Source: Acidobacteriota bacterium
GTDB lineage: Bacteria; Acidobacteriota; Terriglobia; UBA7540
Length of the DNA stretch: 42,584 nucleotides
Assembly (NCBI GenBank): GCA_902812415.1
Contig: CADDZJ010000024.1
Location: 1 to 42,584 of the forward strand
Direction of reading: 5' to 3'
Shown: positions 16,876 through 24,446 of the stretch, one piece after another
Numbering within the stretch: position 1 is the stretch's first letter
Layout of the letters: every line of letters begins with the position of its first letter
The notes under the pieces: model-generated
The model's database searches: none
Told to the model about the DNA's origin: nothing
The model's input: only the letters and a program-made list of their open reading frames with translations
Translations under genes and position numbers: made by a program

Positions 16876-18375
16876 TCATGCCGAGCACGTCGTCGAACAC
16901 TCCAAGATGGGAAGTAAAGTTGGGTGAGTAGTTCGACAAGTCTTTTCCATGGCTTCAACCTTTGCCCAGAGGTCATCCGGATGACTAACCTCCCGGGCAG
17001 TCCGAGTGCCCTCGGAAAGGATCACGGGGAAGGGCCAGGCGCGGCGAAGGCTCCATTCCGCGACCTCCGCGTGAAGCGCATCGTGGAGAGCGCGGTAAAA
17101 CTCGGTGGTATAAGCGCCCTGGAACATCATGGAAATATCCTCGCTGTCGATCCAGTTTGTTTTAGGCCCAAGTTGCGCGCGGACCCGTTCGTAGAAGCGC
17201 GTTCCTGGCAACGGATAGGAGACGGAGATGCCGATATCATCAGGCTGGGTCTTTCGAATCAGGCGAATCGTTTGCTGAATGTCTTCCCAGGATTCTCCCG
17301 CATACCCAAATTGAATGAAGAAACAGGCGCGTATACCGGCGCTTCGGAGGTTCTCGCGGCTTTGAGCGACTTGGTCCACTCGAATACCCTTTTCCATAGC
17401 ATTCAGGATTTTTTGCGACCCTGATTCAACGCCCATCCACACTTCCGCGCAACCGGCCTGGCGCAGCGCGCGGGTCGTCTCCTTCTTCATGAGGTCGACG
17501 CGCGATTGAATTTTGAACGGAACGGAAGCGTCGAGACGCCGGGTCATTTCAGCTAGTTCAGCGACCCACTGAGTTTTCAAGCCGAAAATGTCATCCGCAA
17601 ACCAAAGATGGTCCGGGCGATAGAGGTTTTTCAGAAGGGCTATCTCCTCGGCCACGCTTTGGGCGGAACGCAGGTGAAACGCATCCCCGTAGATTGGCTT
17701 GGCGCACCAATTGCATCGGAAGGGACACCCCCGGCTCGTCGTGAGATTCAGAGAGAAGAAACCATGTGCGGACTTCCAGGCGCGACGATATTGTTCGATA
17801 TCGACCAGATCGCGCGCCGGCAAAGGAAGCGAATCGATGTCCCGCATTAAGGGGCGACGCGGGTTTTGTACAAGCGTCCCCGAAACTTTGTGGTAAAAAG
17901 CGAGGCCGGCAATCTCCTCCACCGGTCCCTGGCGCCTGCCAAGCAGCGACCCGACTAGCTCGATGAGCGTCCACTCCGCTTCACCCAGCATCACGAAGTC
18001 CGCGCCCCGTCTTAGGTATTCAGAGACATGATCAGACGCGTCCGAGCCATTGACCACGATCACACAGCCGAACTGCCGGGCCGCGCTGATCATTCCAAAC
18101 GCTACTTCTCGCATCCGGCTCAGGCACATTTTTGAGAGGAAGTTGAAATTATCTTCGTAAATAGCTACAACTTTGGGGCAGTGCCGGCGAAGGACTTCAT
18201 GGAAATTCCGCTCCGGGTCTTCGAGTGTGGAATCAAACACGGCAACCGAATAGCCCTGCTGTCGAAGCAGTGCAGCCGCATAAAGCGTGCCCAAAGGAGG
18301 GTAGGGCTGCATCTTACGAGCCTGCTTCCGGTCGTAATATAAATGGTAGGAATGTGTCAGAAGAATATCTGCCAA
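16876..18375 (-). CDS. B12-binding-type radical SAM protein (BchE-like architecture)
   Basis: The frame is open to 18411, but the TTG at 18375 is preferred: GGTGAGG lies 5 bases upstream, and the product then begins in register with its paralogue at 15422 (MADILLTHSYHLYY against MDLLLTHGYFLYED). It has 499 residues. The N-terminal domain (about 1-145) carries QPYPPLGTLYAAALLRQQGY, and the radical SAM motif is at C217, C221 and C224 (SRGCPFRCNWC). The core has LWFADDIFGLKTQW and GVESGSQKILNAMEKGI. A C-terminal extension of about 90 residues ends with Cys-Ser-Thr-Thr-Cys. No DxHxxG motif is visible. It lies downstream of the 18433 gene with a gap of about 57 bases. By family it may be a cobalamin-dependent methylase or cyclase; the substrate is unknown. 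Confidence 0.88.
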   Translation of the reverse strand: MADILLTHSYHLYYDRKQARKMQPYPPLGTLYAAALLRQQGYSVAVFDSTLEDPERNFHEVLRRHCPKVVAIYEDNFNFLSKMCLSRMREVAFGMISAARQFGCVIVVNGSDASDHVSEYLRRGADFVMLGEAEWTLIELVGSLLGRRQGPVEEIAGLAFYHKVSGTLVQNPRRPLMRDIDSLPLPARDLVDIEQYRRAWKSAHGFFSLNLTTSRGCPFRCNWCAKPIYGDAFHLRSAQSVAEEIALLKNLYRPDHLWFADDIFGLKTQWVAELAEMTRRLDASVPFKIQSRVDLMKKETTRALRQAGCAEVWMGVESGSQKILNAMEKGIRVDQVAQSRENLRSAGIRACFFIQFGYAGESWEDIQQTIRLIRKTQPDDIGISVSYPLPGTRFYERVRAQLGPKTNWIDSEDISMMFQGAYTTEFYRALHDALHAEVAEWSLRRAWPFPVILSEGTRTAREVSHPDDLWAKVEAMEKTCRTTHPTLLPILECSTTCSA

Positions 18376-18432
18376 CCGGACCTCACCGTTCTCTTTGCGC
18401 TTGGCCACCAACTGCGCGTCGCATAATGATTT

Positions 18433-19929
18433 TCAGCACACTTGCTGCATACCGCGTTGCAAGACCTGTCCCGTCAAGAGAGATCGCCGAGCGACCGCTT
18501 GTTCAAATCCACGGGCGAGCCAAAGCTCCCAGGGAAATGTGTACTGATCGGCCTGCAGGCGCCAGCGCAGCGGTGTCGCCAGCGCCTGGCGAATTCCTCG
18601 GCCCAGCCAGGCGCTCTTCGACGCTTGGCGCTGGGTCTCGGTACAGAGCATGAAGTAGTCGAGCATCCTCCTGAGTTTTTGAAACGGCTTGCCGGCTAGC
18701 CAGGGCAGTGGATTGTTCCCCAGGGTCATGTCGCCCCATTCCTCAAGACTTTGCGGTTCGCGCACACCTTTCCTTCGCAGTTCCGGCCAGATGGAGATTC
18801 CGGGATAAGGCGTGAAGAGATTCGGGGAAAAACTCACATGAGGATATCTGCGAGAGATATCGGTCATGACCCGCATGGTTTGCAATCGGTCGGAATCCAT
18901 TTCGCCTGGAAAGCCCAGGATCAGATTAAACGTCACGCGAATTCCCGTTCCCCGGGTCTTCCGCGCCGTTTCAAACATTTCGTCAATGCACTGGTGCTTT
19001 TTATTCATCAGCATCAGCACCTGTGGCGAAGCCGACTCCGTGCCAAACCCCATATGGCTGACTCCCGATTCAGCCAGGAGACAGACCTCGTCATCGCTCA
19101 TGCGGCAGAGGAGATTGGTGGAGGCTTGAAAAGTCCAGCGGAACTTAAGCCCCGAGTCCACGAACCCTCGCGCAATCGCCACGGCTCGCTTCACATCCAC
19201 AAGAAAATTGGAATCCAGAAAGGCCACTTCCCGGAGGCGCCAGCGCGAGGCGAGAGTCGTCACTTCGTTAATGACCCGCTCGGCTTTGCAGGCATTGAAT
19301 CGCTGGCCGTAGTAAACGAGATCGGTGCAGTAATTGCACGCATAGGGACAACCGACGCTCGATGCATAAGTGACCTTGCGAAGTCCGGATTTTCGCTCGT
19401 ATGCATCAAAATCTCCCATGAAGAAAGCAGGCGTCGGCAGATGGTTGACGTTCTCAACCGGACGATCAGGGTTGTGAATTACCTCTTCAGGTGTCTTCAG
19501 GGAGCTTCCTCGGACTCCCTCCGCGCCTTTCCCTTCGCGCAGCCGTTGCGCGACCTCCAGCATTGTCAACTCGCCCTGTCCTCGCACCACGATGTCAGCA
19601 ATACCCGCTGCAAGCGTCTGGGCAGGCAGGATTGTTGCGTGCCAGCCGCCGAAAATGATCGGAATATCGGGTCTCAGAATTCGGACGAGACTGGAAACCC
19701 GGATAGCGTCCTTGATCATCGGGCCGGTTAGAAATGAAACTCCAAAACAAAGCGCATCCTTGACTTCGTTCGCCACGGTCACTTCAGGGTCATCCGTGAT
19801 CGCTGAATCGATGATCCTCACGTGAAAGCCAGCCTGGACGAGCGGAGAGGCTACTGACAACAGGCATAACGGCGGCCCAAGAGGAGGCCCGTCATAAGGG
19901 GGGTAGTAAAGCACCACCTTGTTTTTCAT
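18433..19929 (-). CDS. B12-binding-type radical SAM protein (BchE-like architecture)
   Basis: The 498-residue protein has an N-terminal B12-binding-type domain (about 1-135) containing VVLYYPPYDGPPLGPPLCLL, GGWHATILPAQTLA and DIVVRGQGELTMLEV. The radical SAM core has CX3CX2C at C194, C198 and C201 (SVGCPYACNYC), plus AFLDSNFLVDVKRAVAIARG and GFGTESASPQVLMLMNKK. Its C-terminal portion (about 390-498) has LPWLAGKPFQKLRRMLDYF and FPWELWLARGFEQA. It is clearly paralogous to the 19926 protein along its whole length, including the C-terminal region, and less so to the 12128 protein. It overlaps the upstream gene by ATGA (19926-19929), and GGAGG lies 11 bases before its ATG. No DxHxxG motif is seen. 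The reaction is unknown. Confidence 0.9.
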   Translation of the reverse strand: MKNKVVLYYPPYDGPPLGPPLCLLSVASPLVQAGFHVRIIDSAITDDPEVTVANEVKDALCFGVSFLTGPMIKDAIRVSSLVRILRPDIPIIFGGWHATILPAQTLAAGIADIVVRGQGELTMLEVAQRLREGKGAEGVRGSSLKTPEEVIHNPDRPVENVNHLPTPAFFMGDFDAYERKSGLRKVTYASSVGCPYACNYCTDLVYYGQRFNACKAERVINEVTTLASRWRLREVAFLDSNFLVDVKRAVAIARGFVDSGLKFRWTFQASTNLLCRMSDDEVCLLAESGVSHMGFGTESASPQVLMLMNKKHQCIDEMFETARKTRGTGIRVTFNLILGFPGEMDSDRLQTMRVMTDISRRYPHVSFSPNLFTPYPGISIWPELRRKGVREPQSLEEWGDMTLGNNPLPWLAGKPFQKLRRMLDYFMLCTETQRQASKSAWLGRGIRQALATPLRWRLQADQYTFPWELWLARGFEQAVARRSLLTGQVLQRGMQQVC

Positions 19930-21449
19930 GGGCAGTTCGCCTCCACCGCTGGTTTCAGGGTCTTGGCATCTACGGCAGGCTTCGCTACCGGAATCAGCTT
20001 CTTAAGCTTTCGGTTCAACCACAGCTCTACGGGCAAATCATAGAAGTCGTGATCCAAACGCCACCGGGCAGGGCGGCTCAATGCCTTCTGGAGCTTCCGA
20101 ATTAATTTATTGGACTCGTATTTTGAAATCGGCTGGCGGTCAAAGGCAATACGCAGGTAGTCCCGCATCGTCTGCAAGCGGGCGTGGTCGCGTCCTTTAA
20201 GCCATGGGAGCACGGTATAGCGCGGGAAGTAGTCTGACCAGCCTTCAAGCGACTGCGGCGTTTCAATTCCAAGCTCTTTCGCTCGACTCATAATGGGAGA
20301 GCCTGGATAGGGGGTGAAAATGTTGGTCCAGAATTCCGCGCCGGGGAATCGCCGGCAGACGTCCATGATGAATTGAATCGTCTGCTGGCGTTCTTTAACT
20401 CCTTCACCGGGATAGCCGAAGATGATATTGAACGACGGCCTGATTCCGGCTTTCAGACATCGTTCGGCGGATTGGTAGATCGAGTCAAAGTCCTGAAACG
20501 TCTTGTTCATGAGTTTCAGGATTTTGGGGGAAGCAGAGTCAACACCCTGGCAGACCTGGCGCAGCCCTGCGCGTCGCAATAAGAGCAGATTTTGCTCCGT
20601 CAACCGCGCCGTCAGATTGGTCGTGGCCTGAATGCTCCATTGGAAATGCGCGCCGGCGCGAATGAGTCCCTCTCCAATCTGAAGTGCGCGATCGAGATCA
20701 ACGAGAAAGTTATCATCCACAATCCATAACATTTCGAGATGGTAGCGGGTCGTCAGGTCGACAGTTTCTTCCACCACCTGTTCAGCAGGGAGCGCATTCC
20801 ATTTGCGCCCGTACACGCCGGCATTCGTGCAATAAGAACAGTTGAAGGGACAGGCCAGGCTCGAGGTGTACATCGCCCACCGCCGGCCGCACAGACGCTC
20901 GTAAGCGTCAAAGTCAGCCAGATGATAGGCTTTGGGCGGAAGGTCAGCGATAGGCTTCAGCGGTCTTTCCGAATTGAAGATCAATTTTCCGTCATGTTTA
21001 TAGGCGATGCCTTGAATTCCCTCCAGCGTGCCGCCCTCCTCAAATCTCCGGGCTATCTCCGTGATGGCATCTTCACCCTGTCCGCGCACCACAACGTCTA
21101 CACCGTAAGCGCCAAGCGTTTGCTCAGGCAGCAGCGACGGATGCCAGCCGCCGAGAACAACCGGAAAATCGCGATTCCACGCTTTAACGGCGCGCGCAAG
21201 CTCCACGGTTTCGCGGATCATCGGACCGGTGACCAGCGAGATTCCCAGAAAAAGGGCGTCCTGGACTTCCTTCAGCACACGTTTTTTGAAATCCGGCGTG
21301 ACGGTGGAATCCACGAGCGTCACAGCATACCCAGATCTGAGAAGCGGCGTTGAAATCGCCAGCAGGCTCAGCGGGGCGGTCGCTTCCTGACTCGAAAATG
21401 CCGGAAAGAAAAGGACGACTTTTCTGGAAGCTTTCAAGCGTCTCACCAT
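19926..21449 (-). CDS. B12-binding-type radical SAM protein (BchE-like architecture)
   Basis: This 507-residue protein is the first radical SAM enzyme of the operon. The N-terminal domain (about 1-145) has VVLFFPAFSSQEATAPLSLL, GGWHPSLLPEQTLG and DVVVRGQGEDAITEI. The cluster motif is at C200, C204 and C207 (ACPFNCSYC), then IVDDNFLVDLDRALQIGEGL and GVDSASPKILKLMNK. The C-terminal region (LPWLKGRDHARLQTMRDYL; DLPVELWLNRKLKKLI) matches that of the 18433 paralogue, so this segment may hold the lipid or substrate-binding part. The start ATG at 21449 has only a weak ribosome binding site (AGTGAAAG) and overlaps the end of a 37-codon frame, which suggests translational coupling. No DxHxxG is seen. 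The substrate is unknown. Confidence 0.9.
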   Translation of the reverse strand: MVRRLKASRKVVLFFPAFSSQEATAPLSLLAISTPLLRSGYAVTLVDSTVTPDFKKRVLKEVQDALFLGISLVTGPMIRETVELARAVKAWNRDFPVVLGGWHPSLLPEQTLGAYGVDVVVRGQGEDAITEIARRFEEGGTLEGIQGIAYKHDGKLIFNSERPLKPIADLPPKAYHLADFDAYERLCGRRWAMYTSSLACPFNCSYCTNAGVYGRKWNALPAEQVVEETVDLTTRYHLEMLWIVDDNFLVDLDRALQIGEGLIRAGAHFQWSIQATTNLTARLTEQNLLLLRRAGLRQVCQGVDSASPKILKLMNKTFQDFDSIYQSAERCLKAGIRPSFNIIFGYPGEGVKERQQTIQFIMDVCRRFPGAEFWTNIFTPYPGSPIMSRAKELGIETPQSLEGWSDYFPRYTVLPWLKGRDHARLQTMRDYLRIAFDRQPISKYESNKLIRKLQKALSRPARWRLDHDFYDLPVELWLNRKLKKLIPVAKPAVDAKTLKPAVEANCP

Positions 21450-21556
21450 CTTTCACTGCAAGCCATCGGTCTTCGCAAGACTTGAACGATCAAATTACCT
21501 GCAACAGCATTGGTGAGTGTCACAGGCAGGTTTGGAGGCTGCAAAAATTTTGTCAT
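21443..21556 (-). CDS. Possible 37-residue peptide coupled to the first radical SAM gene
   Basis: An ATG at 21556 overlaps the stop of the O-antigen ligase-like gene (ATGA, 21556-21553). It opens a 37-codon frame whose TGA (21445-21443) overlaps the first bases of the radical SAM gene that starts at 21449. The peptide starts MTKFLQPPNLPVTLTNAV, continues through a hydrophobic stretch (GNLIVQVL) and ends with a basic Arg-Arg-Pro segment, one Cys (residue 33) and a C-terminal Trp. Overlap at both ends is what translationally coupled genes show. It may be a leader that carries ribosomes into the radical SAM gene, or a precursor peptide for the radical SAM enzymes, or chance. There is no clear ribosome binding site of its own and no known precursor motif. 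Confidence 0.35.
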   Translation of the reverse strand: MTKFLQPPNLPVTLTNAVAGNLIVQVLRRPMACSERW

Positions 21557-22902
21557 CGCACTGCGTTTCTGGAGCTGAACATTTGCGCGATCCGGGCCAA
21601 GGTGAGTTTCAACTGCCATGAACTGCCCGAGTCATTGATTCCGCAAGCTGAATGAGTCGGGGAGACAAGCGGAGAGAGAACCGCGAAGCTTAAGAGGATC
21701 AACGCGAGCGAATGGCCGTACGTGTAATCAAAGACGCCCGCAATCAGAAACCCGGTGAGCGCCAGAAGCGAGGTCAGACAACAAAAGAGCTCTTCCTGTT
21801 GATGCGCTGCCTGGAAAGCCAGGAACAGATCACGGTACAGCGCAAGGACCAAAAGAATTGCTGCCAGTGCAACCGGCAGACCGAAGGTCGAGGCCAACTG
21901 CGCCAGGTTATTGTGAAGGTGCCCGCGATAGCGAGGGATCGGCTCGTGGGGTTTGAGATACTGCAAGTAAAGTTCGTTGATTCGCCCGGCGCCCACGCCG
22001 ATCCAAGGATGCTTCTCGATCATCCTCCAGCTGACACGCAGCATCTCGATGCGCTCCTGGTTTGGGTAGTAATCCGGATCCATCGATCCCCGAATCCGAG
22101 AGCGGACGGGACCGGGCGTCGCCGCGTAGAGCAGCACCGGAAGAGCTGCGACGGCCCACAGCCATTTCGAGCGCCGCCGCGCGAGTTCAATTCCGGCGAG
22201 GAGCCAGCATACAAACCAGAGGGTGCGCGTCAAACTGACCGCAATCGCTATCAGGTTCAGAATCCAGATGAGCCGCCAGCGCTTCTGCTCCCCGGGATAG
22301 AAAGCTCGAAAGCTAAGCAGTCCTGCAAACACGATGACTTCTACGATTGCATAAACCATCCAATTTCCGAGAAATCCGCCCGTTCTCAGGTAAAAACGCG
22401 CAGGGCCACCCGCCTCAACGTTCGCGTGGAACATGACAATGTGCCTGAGAAAAATTACGATCAGGAAGATCGAACCGAGTCCTGAACTCAGAAAAACGGC
22501 TTTCCACGCTCGCAGGCGCGAGCCGGCGACTCCGAGGCTGGAAAGCAAAAATCCGAGACTTACCAGCAGCAGAAGATGCCGCATCTCACTCATGCCCGCC
22601 TTTCGATCCGGGGAGAGCAACCATGAGCCGACTTGAAGGGCGGCGAGCAGCAGCCAGAGCCAGAAAGAAAGAGGCAAACGCGCCGGGCGGCGAGACTTCG
22701 AGCGATCGAGAACCCGCGCCAGCAATGACACGGCCAGGAGCGATTCCGAAATCGCAATCGATAAAGGGACGGCGCCAATTGCCAGCGTGAGCGCCACACG
22801 ATCCAGCGGCTCTCGCAGAAAACCTGCCGAAGGAGGTTTGATGAGGCCGCTGGTTACTTCTTGTTGAAGCGCCGCTTCTAACTGCGCTGAAAGTCCGCTC
22901 AC
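21553..22902 (-). CDS. O-antigen ligase/polymerase-like membrane protein (Wzy_C type)
   Basis: The 449-residue protein starts with GTG at 22902, with AGGCGG about 5 bases upstream. It has about ten hydrophobic segments and the periplasmic loop region typical of O-antigen ligase or polymerase proteins (EKHPWIGVGAGRINELYLQY, then HLHNNLAQLASTFGLPVAL). The family joins polysaccharide or lipid-linked repeat units in the periplasm. It follows the DUF5777-like gene after 8 bases, and its stop overlaps a small frame that leads into the radical SAM genes. A second protein of the same family is encoded at 30551 in the divergent operon, so one may polymerise repeats and the other may attach the chain or the product of the radical SAM pathway. 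Specificity cannot be predicted. Confidence 0.85.
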   Translation of the reverse strand: MSGLSAQLEAALQQEVTSGLIKPPSAGFLREPLDRVALTLAIGAVPLSIAISESLLAVSLLARVLDRSKSRRPARLPLSFWLWLLLAALQVGSWLLSPDRKAGMSEMRHLLLLVSLGFLLSSLGVAGSRLRAWKAVFLSSGLGSIFLIVIFLRHIVMFHANVEAGGPARFYLRTGGFLGNWMVYAIVEVIVFAGLLSFRAFYPGEQKRWRLIWILNLIAIAVSLTRTLWFVCWLLAGIELARRRSKWLWAVAALPVLLYAATPGPVRSRIRGSMDPDYYPNQERIEMLRVSWRMIEKHPWIGVGAGRINELYLQYLKPHEPIPRYRGHLHNNLAQLASTFGLPVALAAILLVLALYRDLFLAFQAAHQQEELFCCLTSLLALTGFLIAGVFDYTYGHSLALILLSFAVLSPLVSPTHSACGINDSGSSWQLKLTLARIAQMFSSRNAVR

Positions 22903-22910
22903 AATTCCGC

Positions 22911-24161
22911 CTAATAAATCTGCCGCGTCAAATCAAAACCCACGAACAAGTTTGCCGGCGTATCACCCGAAGGATTGCCGATGAATGTGGCCCGAGTGCC
23001 TGCGCGCTGCGAAACAGTGGTGCCTGGGCTGTTTGTGAAGCCAAACGTAAAGGCGTGCCGCCAGATCTTTTTCTGAATGCCGAACGAAAAAGCCGGTCGA
23101 TGGATTCCCAGGTCGGGGCCGTTGACGAGCGTTGGAATGACTTCGGCCACCAGTGCCACAGTTGGCCGAATGTCCAAAGCGCCGCCAATCCCTATCGAAA
23201 ACGTGTTGATGCCCGGGAGATCAGGCTGCGAGTCCGTCAGATTCCGCTGCGGACCGAGCAAGATTCGGTTGTCGAGGGAGACGGTCGGAACGACGTAGAT
23301 CTGCGCGCGCCTCGTCAGGCTGCGCGAGACAATACCTTCAAAATTGACCGTGAAATTATTCGAGAAGTCGTTGCGTCCTTCCACAGAGAACCGGAAGCCC
23401 GCGTTCAACGGCTTGCCATCGTGCTCATCAAGAAAATGGTAGGCGGCCATGAGTTGGATGGGGCGGCCAATGACGCTGGGTGAGCGGTAAGCGCTGACGG
23501 AAAATTTATCCGTGACCCCGTAACGCAAGCCAAACGACGCGATGCCGAAACCATCCAGTCCTCCTAGAATGGCGCCGCGCGCGGGCCCGGTGAAAGCCGG
23601 ATCAAACGCAAAGCGATGATTGAAATTGACGTAAAACCCGTGCTTGTCGAGGCGCCGGCCAGTGGGAAGACTGAAAAGATAATCATCTCCCGCTTCGTAA
23701 ACCTTGCTCTTTTCACTGCCGGGTTTTTCTTGAGCGGACATGGCCTCCGCCGCTGGGGCCTTCTGCTGTGTTGTGTCCTTAGCCAGTTGGTTTTTCGGCG
23801 TTTTCGAGGGTGTTGCCTCCTGATGATTGGACTCCGAGGGCAATTCCTTTACCGTATGGGAAGCCAAATCCACCAGATATTTCTTCCCATTGTGTTCAAT
23901 GATCAAAGTCGGGTTTGAGCCTGGAACAAGGGTCAGCCCCGTAGAAGCGGTATCGAGCGCGGCAGTGTGGCGCGCCATTGGAGCAGACAACTCCACCGGC
24001 GCTGAAACGTCTCCCTGCGGATTAGCTGCGAAGCTCCGGTTCGATGCGGAAGCAACACACATCATGAAGATGAAAGCCGCAGCCAGGATCTTTGAGCCGC
24101 GGGGTCGCAAAGCAGCTCGATATGATTGACATGACCGTGTAAGAATTCGCGCGTTTCTCAT
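22911..24161 (-). CDS. Exported DUF5777-like beta-barrel protein
   Basis: The frame extends to 24317, but the ATG at 24161 is chosen because GGAGG lies 7-8 bases upstream and because it starts a good signal peptide (hydrophobic ILAAAFIFMMCVASA, cleavage near residue 46). The product has 416 residues. After a low-complexity Ser/Lys/Glu/Ala-rich linker (about 95-160) comes a barrel-like region with alternating strands (DKHGFYVNFNHRFAFDP, FGLRYGVTDKFSVSAYRS, FNIGIG-type strands), ending in an aromatic residue (FVGFDLTRQIY), as outer-membrane barrels do. The resemblance to DUF5777 is by eye. It is the first gene of the minus-strand operon, directly upstream of an O-antigen ligase-like gene, and so could be an outer-membrane port or a surface receptor for the product. 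The promoter region carries one of the paired CTTTACAAACT boxes. Confidence 0.65.
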   Translation of the reverse strand: MRNARILTRSCQSYRAALRPRGSKILAAAFIFMMCVASASNRSFAANPQGDVSAPVELSAPMARHTAALDTASTGLTLVPGSNPTLIIEHNGKKYLVDLASHTVKELPSESNHQEATPSKTPKNQLAKDTTQQKAPAAEAMSAQEKPGSEKSKVYEAGDDYLFSLPTGRRLDKHGFYVNFNHRFAFDPAFTGPARGAILGGLDGFGIASFGLRYGVTDKFSVSAYRSPSVIGRPIQLMAAYHFLDEHDGKPLNAGFRFSVEGRNDFSNNFTVNFEGIVSRSLTRRAQIYVVPTVSLDNRILLGPQRNLTDSQPDLPGINTFSIGIGGALDIRPTVALVAEVIPTLVNGPDLGIHRPAFSFGIQKKIWRHAFTFGFTNSPGTTVSQRAGTRATFIGNPSGDTPANLFVGFDLTRQIY

Positions 24162-24212
24162 TCTTGCGTCCTCCATGCTTGAAAGAGATAACACGCCCCT
24201 CGCGCGCCATGA

Positions 24213-24240
24213 GTCAGTGTGTTGTAGCCAGTTTGTAAAG
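24213..24240 (-). promoter_or_regulatory. Regulatory box facing the minus-strand operon
   Basis: On the minus strand CTTTACAAACT (24240-24230) is followed by 13 bases and TGAC (24216-24213). Inside it, TTACAA and CTACAA form a direct repeat with an 11-bp period, the spacing used by PhoB/OmpR-family regulators. It lies 79 bases upstream of the DUF5777-like start. It could instead be a promoter element for an alternative sigma factor. Confidence 0.5.
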
Positions 24241-24323
24241 ATTTCGTCCGCCGAGTGATTGTTAAGCGCGCCTTTCGGGTTCGCCCTCCATCCGATTACC
24301 GCTCTCTGCCGTTTCACTCAAAA

Positions 24324-24351
24324 CTTTACAAACTCTCAACAGCGGAATGAC
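24324..24351 (+). promoter_or_regulatory. Regulatory box facing the plus-strand operon
   Basis: CTTTACAAACT (24324-24334) is followed by 13 bases and TGAC (24348-24351), the same arrangement as the minus-strand copy 84 bases away. The second half-site is weaker (CAACAG, sharing the ACA core at the 11-bp position). It lies 123 bases before the ATG at 24447. Confidence 0.45.
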
Positions 24352-24446
24352 ACGCCTCATGGCTCCAACTGCTAACGTCAGACTCCAGGCAGCCAAGAGC
24401 AAGCCGTCCGGCGACCGGCCGTCAGACTCTGCCTGGGTGCAATATC

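Larger units (their letters stand above)
24162..24446. promoter_or_regulatory. Divergent promoter region between the two main operons
   Basis: This 285-base region separates the starts of the two largest transcription units in the window. It carries two mirror-image copies of CTTTACAAACT-N13-TGAC, one pointing to each operon (described separately). No strong sigma70 -10/-35 pair is evident near the boxes, which would fit promoters that need an activator or an alternative sigma factor. Confidence 0.6.

Noticed and set aside
18751-19731. Plus-strand frame of 326 codons opposite a radical SAM gene
   Set aside because: Antisense shadow of the 18433-19929 gene; the composition is His/Arg/Ser-rich with no domain.
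9055-21556. RiPP cluster with a defined precursor
   Set aside because: No PqqD/RRE domain, ABC peptidase or clear precursor is visible; only a speculative 37-residue frame is present.
21712-22485. Plus-strand frame of 257 codons opposite the ligase-like gene
   Set aside because: Antisense shadow; the minus-strand frame has clear membrane segments and motifs.
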